From assembly GCA_017640785.1 (NCBI GenBank), contig JAEPPZ010000007.1, forward strand, positions 62,001 through 126,000: a stretch of DNA of 64,000 nt, in the 5' to 3' direction. This stretch comes from Balneola sp. Its GTDB lineage: Bacteria > Bacteroidota > Rhodothermia > Balneolales > Balneolaceae. This document shows, one piece after another, positions 24,100-31,330 of this stretch (position 1 is its first letter; each line of letters begins with the position of its first letter). Under the pieces are notes generated by a model. That model worked only from the letters and a program-made list of their open reading frames with translations, did no database searches and had not been told where the DNA came from. The translations under genes and the position numbers were made by a program.

Positions 24100-24576
24100 T
24101 CAACGAAACTCTGAAAGTTGAGCGGAATCAGTGATCAACCTACCACCACGAACTGTTGCTCCTAATACCAAACCGGCACTTACCAAAACCAGATTTTTAA
24201 AGATGTACTGGCCTTCCAGAGTTAAGCCAAAAGGAAAACTTGTCCACACAACATCAGGTAAAAGAAAAGCAGGAAGCACAGTTCCGGGCATTTGCAGAAA
24301 GAGAAGCAGTAAGGTTGTTCTCATAAATTTTCCGGCGATCAGTCCAATTCCGATCAAGACTTCCCATGTTGCCAGAACAGGTATAAACAGATCTGGATCA
24401 ACAAAGTAAACGGTATTTCGAACCAGCTCTTCGGCAGGACTTAATCCCGGGAAGAACTTCAGTGCGCCAAACCAGAAGAAAATAATTCCCAACCCAATTC
24501 TAAGCGAACTCAATCCGTACTTAGCCATCCATTCAGTGATCAGGATATCAGCTTTATCAAAATATTTCTTAAGCAT
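24100..24576 (-). CDS. DoxX-like membrane protein
   Basis: A 158-residue protein with four membrane helices. The pattern [19 protein letters not shown] near 23-41 and the [16 protein letters not shown] segment match DoxX/DUF417-type proteins. Family members are poorly characterised; some are subunits of quinol oxidases or thiosulfate:quinone oxidoreductases, others stress-related. No oxidase partner lies nearby, so no specific role is claimed. Convergent with the symporter gene. Confidence 0.65.
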   Translation of the reverse strand: MLKKYFDKADILITEWMAKYGLSSLRIGLGIIFFWFGALKFFPGLSPAEELVRNTVYFVDPDLFIPVLATWEVLIGIGLIAGKFMRTTLLLLFLQMPGTVLPAFLLPDVVWTSFPFGLTLEGQYIFKNLVLVSAGLVLGATVRGGRLITDSAQLSEFR

Positions 24577-24685
24577 GGTAAAAGAGATTTATTTGAAGAA
24601 ACTTATAAATAGAATATGAAGAACTAATGAAGTAAATAATTCAGACTTTGAATAACTTCATTTAACCAGTATAAAAGAAATAAAT

Positions 24686-24985
24686 ATGCCTTACGAAATA
24701 TTAGTAGGATTGAATGTAACTGATGATGAACTATATCAGAAGTACAGGGATGAAATGACGCCGATACTAAAGACTTATGGAGGAGGCTTTAGATATGATT
24801 TCTTAATAGAAAAAGTATTAAAAACAGATTCTGAATCTAAAATAAACAGGGTTTTTGCCATTTATTTTGAGAGTGAAGAAGCAAAGAATGAATTTTTTAT
24901 GAACGAAAAATATCTTCAAATAAAGGAGAGATATTTTGCACCGTCAGTTTCAGCTACAACAACTATTGCTAAATATAACAGATAA
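24686..24985 (+). CDS. Small DUF1330-like (dimeric alpha/beta barrel) protein
   Basis: A 99-residue soluble protein: MPYEILVGLNVTDDELYQKYRDEMTPIL, a central GGGFRYDFLIEKV strand region and AIYFESEEAKNEFFMNEKY resemble the ferredoxin-like dimeric barrel of the DUF1330/antibiotic-biosynthesis-monooxygenase-like superfamily. Function is unknown in this family. An A/B REP pair follows immediately after the stop. Confidence 0.55.
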   Translation: MPYEILVGLNVTDDELYQKYRDEMTPILKTYGGGFRYDFLIEKVLKTDSESKINRVFAIYFESEEAKNEFFMNEKYLQIKERYFAPSVSATTTIAKYNR

Positions 24986-25002
24986 GATCAAACCTTCATC
25001 GT

Positions 25003-25101
25003 AGCTCAGTATTCCATCTGACGGATTTCCCGTCTGATGGAATACTGAGCTATCTAGTTAAATCAGATTTTCGGTCAGAAAGTTAATCTGTCAAACCGAA
25101 A
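25003..25101. repeat. REP cluster 1 (type A + type B)
   Basis: Type A palindrome at 25003-25051: arms extend from AGCTCAGTATTCCATC to its complement, with core TGACGG...CCGTCTGA and one central mismatch. Type B palindrome at 25069-25101: TTTCGGTCAG...CTGTC.AACCGAAA, slightly degenerate against the other B copies. It lies in the convergent gap between 24985 and 25127, about 0.8 kb from the RAYT gene. Confidence 0.88.
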
Positions 25102-25126
25102 ATCGGCAGGAAAAACTTAGAAGAGA

Positions 25127-25651
25127 TTATAACCAAGCCCAGTATACAATCAGTTTTTGATCTATGAGTATTACTTTGATTCTGCTTATTTCTTCTCCTT
25201 CGGAGTATATAAAATCATTATCCTCTGCAATTTTTATTATTTCCATTGTTTGGCTATCAAATGTATCAGTATGACTCTTTGCTGGTTTTTCTTTATCAAA
25301 CAATAAAGTTTTGAAGACAGGAAATGAATAATAGTAATTCTCTAAGTATTCGGTTCTAGAATGAACAAGCACAACTGAATCAGCAGGAAAGTTTATATAA
25401 TCTAGGTGCCAGTTTGCATGATCAACAGTAACTATCTCTCTTTTCCAAGTGAAGTCTTTAAAGTTATCATGGGTGATTTGAAGATTGCTCTCGTTATCTA
25501 TAGCTTCGAAAGCATACCGTGAATTTTCGGGTAAGTTTGTTTTATATTCAAAATAACTACCCCAAAAGAAATCACAGTAATAAATATATGTGGGTATAAT
25601 TATTGCAAAAACTAATATAGAAATGGCAAGTTTTTCTGTGAACTTTCTCAT
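25127..25651 (-). CDS. Hypothetical membrane-anchored protein
   Basis: Encodes 174 residues from the ATG at 25651; an earlier in-frame start would lie in non-coding REP-flanking sequence. One N-terminal membrane anchor (about residues 7-24, AISILVFAIIIPTYIYYC) is followed by a soluble, probably extracytoplasmic domain rich in Tyr, Asp and Glu. No family recognised. It is bracketed by REP clusters 1 and 2, and may be accessory. Confidence 0.5.
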   Translation of the reverse strand: MRKFTEKLAISILVFAIIIPTYIYYCDFFWGSYFEYKTNLPENSRYAFEAIDNESNLQITHDNFKDFTWKREIVTVDHANWHLDYINFPADSVVLVHSRTEYLENYYYSFPVFKTLLFDKEKPAKSHTDTFDSQTMEIIKIAEDNDFIYSEGEEISRIKVILIDQKLIVYWAWL

Positions 25652-25694
25652 CTCTAACAATATTAAAGAATAGGAATAATTCAAAGTTATGGCC

Positions 25695-25786
25695 ATTCCA
25701 TCTTACGGATTTCCCGTCTGATGGAATATTGAGTTAGCTAATTAAGCTAGTTCTTTCGGTCAGACAGGTAATCTGTCAGACCGAAA
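25695..25786. repeat. REP cluster 2 (type A + type B), downstream of RAYT
   Basis: Type A at 25695-25727 (ATTCCATCTTACGG...CCGTCTGATGGAAT) and type B at 25754-25786 (TTTCGGTCAGAC...GTCTGACCGAAA type ends, perfect arms around AGGTAA). The B copy lies inside the -1 frame extension of the RAYT gene. Confidence 0.9.
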
Positions 25787-25896
25787 TCAACATTATCTAA
25801 AAATTCATCAGAAATTGTCTGCTTGGAAAAGGCTCTAAACTTTTTATTATCAATAGGAAGTTTAAATAAATCTCTGGCTAATTCCTGATCAATAGC
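25747..25896 (-). other. C-terminal extension of the RAYT in the -1 frame
   Basis: After the RAYT residues FRKGK, the -1 frame continues for 49 codons (AIDQELARDLFKLPIDNKKF...) to a stop at 25747. This continuation resembles the usual RAYT C-terminus far better than the six-residue tail in the zero frame. The last codons (DFGLTDYLSDRKN) are read from a type B REP. Either a one-base loss has broken the gene or a -1 ribosomal shift on the AAAAGGAAAG run at about 25896-25906 restores it. Confidence 0.7.
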
Positions 25897-26387
25897 TTTC
25901 CTTTTCGAAACCCCGCATAATCCTGATACGAAGAAAACTCCCATTCTTCTAGTTCGGTCACCAGCTTGGCTCTAATAGGATTTTGATGGATGTACAAGAA
26001 ACAATTGACTCCATAATCATTATGAGTTTTTGATTCTTGAGCCAGTGATTTTGCCTTAGCTCTAGCACGGAATAAAGATCCCGATCGATTCAATTTTTTG
26101 TTTATCGCTTGCGTATAAGAACTTTGAATAATTCCAATACTCCTGTTTAGGGTGCCAACTTTATTCGATTCTTGAATGTTATCTGGAGAATTGTATTCTG
26201 GTTTTACTTGAAACAAAATGTGATAATGATTTGGCATTAAACACCATGCCAATATGTTAACGTGTGGAACAAGATGTTTTTCAACTTTCTTTAAAAAGTA
26301 CAGATAATTTTCTCGTTCAAAGAAAAGCTGTTCTCTGTTATTTCCTTGGTTATAAAGATGGTATACATGTTCTGGAATAAACTGCAT
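25878..26387 (-). CDS. REP-associated tyrosine transposase (RAYT, TnpA_REP, Y1 family)
   Basis: A 169-residue Y1-transposase-family protein that in characterised systems nicks and joins single-stranded REP sequences. Visible motifs: YNQGNNREQLFFE at 12-24, the HUH-type metal pair His54-Tyr-His56 in MPNHYHILFQ, catalytic-type Tyr91 in SSYTQAINKK, GSLFRARAKAK at 103-113 and LYIHQNPIRAKLV at 131-143. REP palindromes flank the gene on both sides, the standard RAYT context. The frame ends early (LLIRN) compared with the family; the expected C-terminus is in the -1 frame (25747-25896). Catalytic residues are all retained. Confidence 0.85.
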   Translation of the reverse strand: MQFIPEHVYHLYNQGNNREQLFFERENYLYFLKKVEKHLVPHVNILAWCLMPNHYHILFQVKPEYNSPDNIQESNKVGTLNRSIGIIQSSYTQAINKKLNRSGSLFRARAKAKSLAQESKTHNDYGVNCFLYIHQNPIRAKLVTELEEWEFSSYQDYAGFRKGKLLIRN

Positions 26388-26438
26388 CTGTCATTATAAT
26401 AAAAATGGGATTTAAACTATAAACATATACCGTATTAC

Positions 26439-26568
26439 GGTCAGACGGACTTAAGCCGTCAGACCTCAAAGCTTCCATTCCATCTGACGGATCACCCGTC
26501 TGATGGAATACTGAGTTAGCGAACCAAGCTAGTTCTTTCGGTCAGACAGGTAATCTGTCAGACCGAAA
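26439..26568. repeat. REP cluster 3 (types C, A and B), upstream of RAYT
   Basis: Type C at 26439-26465 (GGTCAGACGG...CCGTCAGACC), type A at 26477-26509 (ATTCCATCTGACGG...CCGTCTGATGGAAT) and type B at 26536-26568 (TTTCGGTCAG...CTGACCGAAA type). It occupies the gap between the RAYT start and the TRIC-like gene. The three palindromes share the GTCAGAC/GTCTGA core, so they are one family. Confidence 0.9.
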
Positions 26569-26570
26569 TC

Positions 26571-27176
26571 TTAAACCTTCATCTTAGGCAACGAAAGGTC
26601 GAGCTTAATGGCAGCAACGCGGATTCCAATAACTACTCCGGTAGTAATGACATAGTTCAAATTGGTTGCTATCTCAAAATAGATGCCGAGATAGAAAACC
26701 AATGCTCCCATCAAGCAAGCCGTGGCGTAGATCTCTTTTCTGAAAATAAGCGGAACTTCTCTACACAGAATATCTCGGATAATCCCACCAACCACTGCGG
26801 AAGTCATTCCCATGATTCCTGCCATAAACGGATTTAAACCAAACGCCAAAGCTTTTTCCATCCCACTGATCGTGAACAAGGCTATTCCAATGGTATCAAA
26901 TAAAAAGAGAGGTTTGTTGATGTCATCCAATCTGTTTCGAATTACATAAGTAAATGGAATTGCAGACAAAATCACAATGGGATAGGTCATATCGCCGATC
27001 CAGGTTATGGACTCGCTTCCAATCAGAATATCACGAACGGTTCCGCCACCAATAGCCGTCGCAAAACCGATCACCGCCGCTCCGAAAATATCCAGATCTT
27101 TCTTAGCCGCCATCCTGATACCGCTTATAGCAAATACAAAAGTCCCGATAAGATCAAGGATGGAGATAATGGTCAT
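26571..27176 (-). CDS. TRIC/UPF0126 family cation channel-like protein
   Basis: A 201-residue protein with seven predicted membrane helices in two repeats. LIGTFVFAISGIRMAAKKDLDIFGAAVIGFATAIGGGT near 9-46 and the matching second repeat IGIALFTISGMEKALAFGLNPFMAGIMGMTSAVVGGI near 95-132 carry the glycine-rich motifs of the bacterial TRIC-type (YadS/YicG, UPF0126) trimeric cation channels. It ends 3 bases after a type B REP. K+/Na+ conductance is known for prokaryotic TRIC homologues; physiological role here is unknown. Confidence 0.85.
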   Translation of the reverse strand: MTIISILDLIGTFVFAISGIRMAAKKDLDIFGAAVIGFATAIGGGTVRDILIGSESITWIGDMTYPIVILSAIPFTYVIRNRLDDINKPLFLFDTIGIALFTISGMEKALAFGLNPFMAGIMGMTSAVVGGIIRDILCREVPLIFRKEIYATACLMGALVFYLGIYFEIATNLNYVITTGVVIGIRVAAIKLDLSLPKMKV

Positions 27177-27266
27177 TTAGTTTTTCTTTTCAGTAGTACT
27201 ATTCTCCCTTCAAAGAGAGATGGTCTGTTATTTGAAATTTGAACATTGTTATTTTCGCGCAGCGAC

Positions 27267-28391
27267 TCACGGTCTAAATTTAATATCCACTTTCTTAGTC
27301 GTTTCACCTGATTTCGAACGAAGTTCCAGTTGTTGCTTCATGTTTTCTGTTGCTCCGACAAAAGCTCTTGCAGAGAAGGAAGAATCATCAGCTAAAACAA
27401 TAGGCAAACCATTATCTCCAGATTCACGAACCGTTTGTTCAATTGGGATTTCACCTAAAACAGGAACGCCCATTTCTTTAGCTAAATGTTTGGCACCGCC
27501 ATCTCCGAATATGTAATACTTCTTTTCCGGCATATCCGGAGGTGTGAAATACGCCATATTCTCCACAACGCCCAGAACAGGAACATTCACTTTCTTGAAC
27601 ATTGCCACTCCTTTACGAACATCATCCAGAGCTACAACTTGTGGAGTAGATACGATCACAGCTCCGCTTAACGGCACGGTTTGTACAATGGTAAGTTGGA
27701 TGTCGCCTGTTCCCGGAGGAAGATCCATGATCAGATAATCCAGTTCGCCCCATTCCACCTCGGTCATAAACTGTTTGATGGCGCTGGTTGCCATTGGTCC
27801 ACGCCAAACCATCGCCTGATCCACATCCACCAAAAATCCCATAGAAACCATTTTGATTCCGTGTCGCTCTATAGGAACTAATTTCTTTTGAGTAGTGATG
27901 TTCGGCTTTTCAAACACATTGAACATGGTTGGAATACTTGGACCATAAATATCGGTATCCATCAGTCCAACTTTGTATCCGTCTTTTGCTAAAGCAGAAG
28001 CAATGTTTACAGCAACGGTAGATTTACCCACTCCGCCTTTTCCTGAAGCTACGGCAATGATATTCTTAACACCCGAAAGAACTTCTTCCTGTTTCTGCTG
28101 AGGTTGTTGTGGAGCCTGTTCCGGTTTGTCTTTTCTCTTGGAAACATTGATTCCCACCTGAATATCTACAACGGCTTCACCATCTATGAACTTGTGAATG
28201 GCTTCTTCGCATTGCCGCTGAATTTGTTGAGCCAGGGCATCATTTTTCTCAGGCATTTCCAGCGTAAAGGAAATGTATTTATCCTGAATGATGATATCAT
28301 GGATCATATCCAGTGAGATCAGATCCTGTTTTTCGGTTGGATGGAGAACGTGAGCAAGTGCGGTTTTGATCTGCTCTTTGTTGATGGACAT
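27267..28391 (-). CDS. mrp: Mrp/NBP35-family iron-sulfur cluster carrier ATPase
   Basis: A 374-residue protein with an N-terminal MIP18/DUF59 domain (about 1-80), a Gln/Pro-rich linker (90-105) and a deviant-Walker P-loop ATPase domain starting GKGGVGKST at 117-125; switch and Walker B segments follow (DTDIYGPSIPTMF, YLIMDLPPGTGD). The family carries or assembles Fe-S clusters. The C-terminal CxxC of E. coli ApbC is not present: the corresponding stretch is ENMAYFTPPDMPEKKYYIFG, as in other Bacteroidota-type Mrp proteins, so cluster ligation must differ. Confidence 0.9.
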   Translation of the reverse strand: MSINKEQIKTALAHVLHPTEKQDLISLDMIHDIIIQDKYISFTLEMPEKNDALAQQIQRQCEEAIHKFIDGEAVVDIQVGINVSKRKDKPEQAPQQPQQKQEEVLSGVKNIIAVASGKGGVGKSTVAVNIASALAKDGYKVGLMDTDIYGPSIPTMFNVFEKPNITTQKKLVPIERHGIKMVSMGFLVDVDQAMVWRGPMATSAIKQFMTEVEWGELDYLIMDLPPGTGDIQLTIVQTVPLSGAVIVSTPQVVALDDVRKGVAMFKKVNVPVLGVVENMAYFTPPDMPEKKYYIFGDGGAKHLAKEMGVPVLGEIPIEQTVRESGDNGLPIVLADDSSFSARAFVGATENMKQQLELRSKSGETTKKVDIKFRP

Positions 28392-28484
28392 ATACTTTTT
28401 AAAAGATTTTTTTCTGTATTCTTATATCAGCAAGAAAGATACAAAGAATTAGATTGAGTATTGGGAGGGAAAAGAGGAGAAAGA

Positions 28485-28928
28485 ATGAATAATTATAGAG
28501 CTCTTATTTTATCATTTATGATAATATCATGTTCATCACCTGATCCTGAAAGGGTTAAAAATCAGGTTCTTTCTACCTCATGTAAAGAGGTTAAAGAGAT
28601 TGAGTTGATCTATTTTGCAGATAATCGTAATAAAGAAATTAAAATAATAGATGCCGATGAAGTTTGTGAAATTTTCACATTACTCAAGGAGAAGTCAAGT
28701 AAACCTCATTTAGAATACTTGCCTACGAATACGAATATTGATTCCTTCGTTATGTTGGTATTTGGGAATAAGAAGGAGGAAATTTTCCAGATTCAATCTG
28801 GAATCTTTAAATATAATAAAGGCTATATAATCCTAATGAACTCAGAAGTAGGAATTGTTGATATGAGATTGATTTCTGATTTAGAGTTTCCACTAAAAAT
28901 GCTTGAGATAATTGAGGAAAAAAGGTGA
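28485..28928 (+). CDS. Lipoprotein, tandem paralogue 1
   Basis: Encodes 147 residues from the ATG at 28485, preceded by GAGGAGAA. A short signal peptide ends in the lipobox MIISC (Cys16 region), so it is a lipoprotein. The body has no recognised family; Cys residues pair as STSCKEV and DEVCEI. It is followed after four bases by a paralogue with almost the same N-terminus and a related C-terminus (FVMLV, SGIF, GYIIL, VGIVDMR, FPLKMLEIIE). Function unknown. Confidence 0.7.
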   Translation: MNNYRALILSFMIISCSSPDPERVKNQVLSTSCKEVKEIELIYFADNRNKEIKIIDADEVCEIFTLLKEKSSKPHLEYLPTNTNIDSFVMLVFGNKKEEIFQIQSGIFKYNKGYIILMNSEVGIVDMRLISDLEFPLKMLEIIEEKR

Positions 28929-28932
28929 AAGA

Positions 28933-29379
28933 ATGAATAATTATAGAGCTCTTATTTTATCATTTATGATAATATCATGTTCATCACCTGATCCTGAAAG
29001 AATAAAAAATGAGGTTTTAAATACTACATGTTCAGATATAGAACAATTGATATTAACCGAAATTGATGATATTTCTCACCCTGAAATTAAAATTACAGAT
29101 GAAAATAGAGTTTGCGAATTTTTTACATTATTAAAAGAAAAATCAAAAAAAACACATTTGGAATTTATACCAACAAATACAAATATAGATTCTTTTGTAA
29201 TGCTAGTTTATACAAAGGAGAACGAATTAACCTTTAAGATATATTCAGGCATTTTTAATGATGAAAATGGTTATATAATTCTCACGAATACAAAAGTTGG
29301 AATTGTAGATATGAGATTTATTTCAGATGTAGAGTTTCCACTAAAAATGCTTGAGATAATTGAGGGAGAAAAGCTTTAA
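28933..29379 (+). CDS. Lipoprotein, tandem paralogue 2
   Basis: Encodes 148 residues from the ATG at 28933. The first 26 or so codons, including the lipobox, are identical at DNA level to paralogue 1 across about 70 bases, while the rest of the protein is clearly diverged, with shared islands HLE..PTNTNIDSFVMLV and VGIVDMR.ISD.EFPLKMLEIIE. It is probably translated with the upstream gene. The pattern indicates tandem duplication followed by conversion of the 5' end. Function unknown. Confidence 0.7.
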   Translation: MNNYRALILSFMIISCSSPDPERIKNEVLNTTCSDIEQLILTEIDDISHPEIKITDENRVCEFFTLLKEKSKKTHLEFIPTNTNIDSFVMLVYTKENELTFKIYSGIFNDENGYIILTNTKVGIVDMRFISDVEFPLKMLEIIEGEKL

Positions 29380-29395
29380 CCACGTTCCTCCCAAA

Positions 29396-29646
29396 GATCT
29401 CTGAAGTCTTTAGCGGAGCGGTGACTTCAGAGTGCTAGCTAAGCAAGTTTGTAACTTGCATTACTAGCAATAGTTCTGAATTTGAGAAAGTCTTCATTGC
29501 TTCGTTCCCTTCTTTTGTACCGATACTGAGCTACCTCAGCACAGGCTCCAGAAGCAAAAACTCTCGGCGTAGTTCATTCCGCGCCCTGCATCCGCGAAGC
29601 GAGGGACAAAATCAAATGCTTCGTTCCTTAGTAAATTTTGTCCGGC
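29396..29646. repeat. 251-bp structured direct repeat, copy 1
   Basis: Begins GATCTCTGAAGTC and ends TTTTGTCCGGC. Internal inverted repeats include CTGAAGTC/GACTTCAG, GCAAGTT/AACTTGC and CTGAG/CTCAG. Copy 2 starts 393 bases downstream with the same length and about 90% identity by eye, with substitutions but no net length change. Confidence 0.88.
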
Positions 29647-29788
29647 TCACTTCTGCCTGTGATGCAGTGCTATTGCTTCATGAACTCCATGCCGATGGAT
29701 TTGGAGTTTTTTCTTACAAGTCGAGGTAAATCTTAACCTCGTTCCGTACCTCCGGTGCGGAATGCTATTGGGAGCTCCGCTCCCCAAT

Positions 29789-30039
29789 GATCTCTGAAGT
29801 CTTTAGCGGAGCGGTGACTTCAGAGTACTAGCTAAGCAAGTTTGTAACTTGCATTACAGGCAATAGTTTTGAATTCGAGAAAATCTTGATTGTTTCTTTC
29901 TCTTCTTTTGTACCGATACTGAGCTGCCTCAGCACAGGCTCAAGAAGCAAAAACTCCCGGCGTAGTTCCTTCCGCGCCCTGCATCCGCGAAGCGAGGGAC
30001 AAAATCAAATGCTTCGGTCCTCAGCAAATTTTGTCCGGC
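29789..30039. repeat. 251-bp structured direct repeat, copy 2
   Basis: The same order of hairpins as copy 1 in the same orientation. The differences I can see are substitutions, many outside stems (for example AGTGCTAGC to AGTACTAGC, CTACCTCAG to CTGCCTCAG), which is compatible with selection or recent origin. Confidence 0.88.
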
Positions 30040-30205
30040 CTAACCCAGCGCAAGCGTCACGCTTGTGTGATAAAGGTCTGGATATATTATGAGTGCTTAT
30101 AAAAATCGATACTTCAAAATTTCCAATTCTTAATTCTATCCCTTTCTTCAAAAATCATTAACTTATTGAGGATTAAGAACAAAACGACACAAACTAACTA
30201 CACGA

Positions 30206-31306
30206 ATGGCTAAAAAAACACCGTTTCATGCTATCCATCAAAAAGAAGGCGGGAAACTTGTAGAATTTGCCGGATTTGAAATGCCGGTTCAGTACAAAGG
30301 AATTAAGGTAGAACATGCGGCCGTTCGTAATGACGTGGGCGTTTTCGATGTGTCACACATGGGCGAGTTTTACATTCACGGACCGGAAGCACTCGATCTG
30401 GTTCAGCATATTTCAGTAAATGATGCTTCAAAGTTAGTTCCCGGAAAAGCGCAATATACTTGCATGTGCTATGAAGATGGTGGCATTGTAGACGACATGA
30501 TCGTGTACAAACTGTTCGAAGAAGATCAGTACATACTTGTTGTAAACGGCGCGAACGTAGATAAAGATCTGGCTTGGGTAAACAGCCAAAACACTTTTGA
30601 TGCAACAGTAGTAGATATGTCTGATGACACGTGCCTGCTTGCAGTTCAGGGGCCAAAATCAGTAGACACGCTGCAAAAGCTTACCGATCTGGATCTTTCA
30701 GAGATCGGATTCTATAGTTTTAAAATGGGAACACTAGCCGGATTTGAAAACATTGTGTTTTCAGCAACGGGATACACCGGCGAGAAAGGATTTGAGATTT
30801 ATTTCGATAAAAACAATGTAGATCCGGAAGCAGTTTGGAAGGCTATCTTTGAAGCCGGAGAAGAATTCGGGATCGAGCCGTGTGGTTTAGGTGCTCGTGA
30901 CACGCTGAGATTGGAAATGGGTTTTGCACTGTACGGCAACGACATCACCAAAGACACTCATCCGCTGGAAGCACGATTGGGTTGGATCACCAAATTTGAT
31001 AAAGGTGATTTTGTAGGAAAAGAAGCCCTTCTCAAGAAAAAAGAAGAAGGGAATTCCCGACAATTAGTTGGCTTTGTAATGAATGACGAACGCAACATTC
31101 CTCGTCATGGGTACGAAATAGTGGACGAATCAGGAAATACCATTGGCGAAGTTGCCAGCGGAACAATGTCGATCACTTTGGGTAAAGGAATAGGGATGGG
31201 TTATGTGAAAAAAGAATTTGCTGCTGAAGGCAACACTATCCATATTGCGATCCGTAAAAAAACAGCGGAAGCTACGGTAACACGCCCTCCATTTATAAAA
31301 AAGTGA
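30206..31306 (+). CDS. gcvT: Aminomethyltransferase, glycine cleavage T protein
   Basis: A 366-residue folate-dependent T protein that transfers the methylene of aminomethyl-lipoyl-H to tetrahydrofolate. N-terminal GGKLVEFAGFEMPVQYKGI, then GVFDVSHMGEF near 46-56, GYTGEKGFEIYF, the folate-site CGLGARDTLRLEMGFALYGNDI and C-terminal GYVKKEF are canonical. The other glycine cleavage genes are not in the window. No glycine riboswitch is visible upstream. It heads a long co-directional cluster and is followed after 24 bases by comB. Confidence 0.96.
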   Translation: MAKKTPFHAIHQKEGGKLVEFAGFEMPVQYKGIKVEHAAVRNDVGVFDVSHMGEFYIHGPEALDLVQHISVNDASKLVPGKAQYTCMCYEDGGIVDDMIVYKLFEEDQYILVVNGANVDKDLAWVNSQNTFDATVVDMSDDTCLLAVQGPKSVDTLQKLTDLDLSEIGFYSFKMGTLAGFENIVFSATGYTGEKGFEIYFDKNNVDPEAVWKAIFEAGEEFGIEPCGLGARDTLRLEMGFALYGNDITKDTHPLEARLGWITKFDKGDFVGKEALLKKKEEGNSRQLVGFVMNDERNIPRHGYEIVDESGNTIGEVASGTMSITLGKGIGMGYVKKEFAAEGNTIHIAIRKKTAEATVTRPPFIKK

Positions 31307-31330
31307 GAGAACATATTTTAAAGAACTACG

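Larger units (their letters stand above)
29380..30205. other. Gene-free, hairpin-rich region before gcvT
   Basis: 826 bases without a convincing gene. It consists mainly of two copies of a 251-bp repeat with a spacer containing small hairpins (CCGTACCTCCGGTGCGG and GGGAGCTCCGCTCCC types near 29744-29786), then a GCAAGCG/CGCTTGT hairpin near 30050 and about 130 AT-rich bases leading to gcvT. A 68-codon frame inside the second copy matches no protein pattern and is ignored. It could encode structured RNA or be a dispersed element. Confidence 0.7.

Noticed and set aside
29886-30092. 68-codon frame within the second 251-bp repeat copy
   Set aside because: Composition is that of repeat DNA, copy 1 does not keep the frame, and it has no ribosome-binding site or recognisable motif.
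30060-30205. Glycine riboswitch upstream of gcvT
   Set aside because: No conserved glycine-aptamer core or terminator/anti-terminator pair could be recognised in the 140 AT-rich bases before the start.
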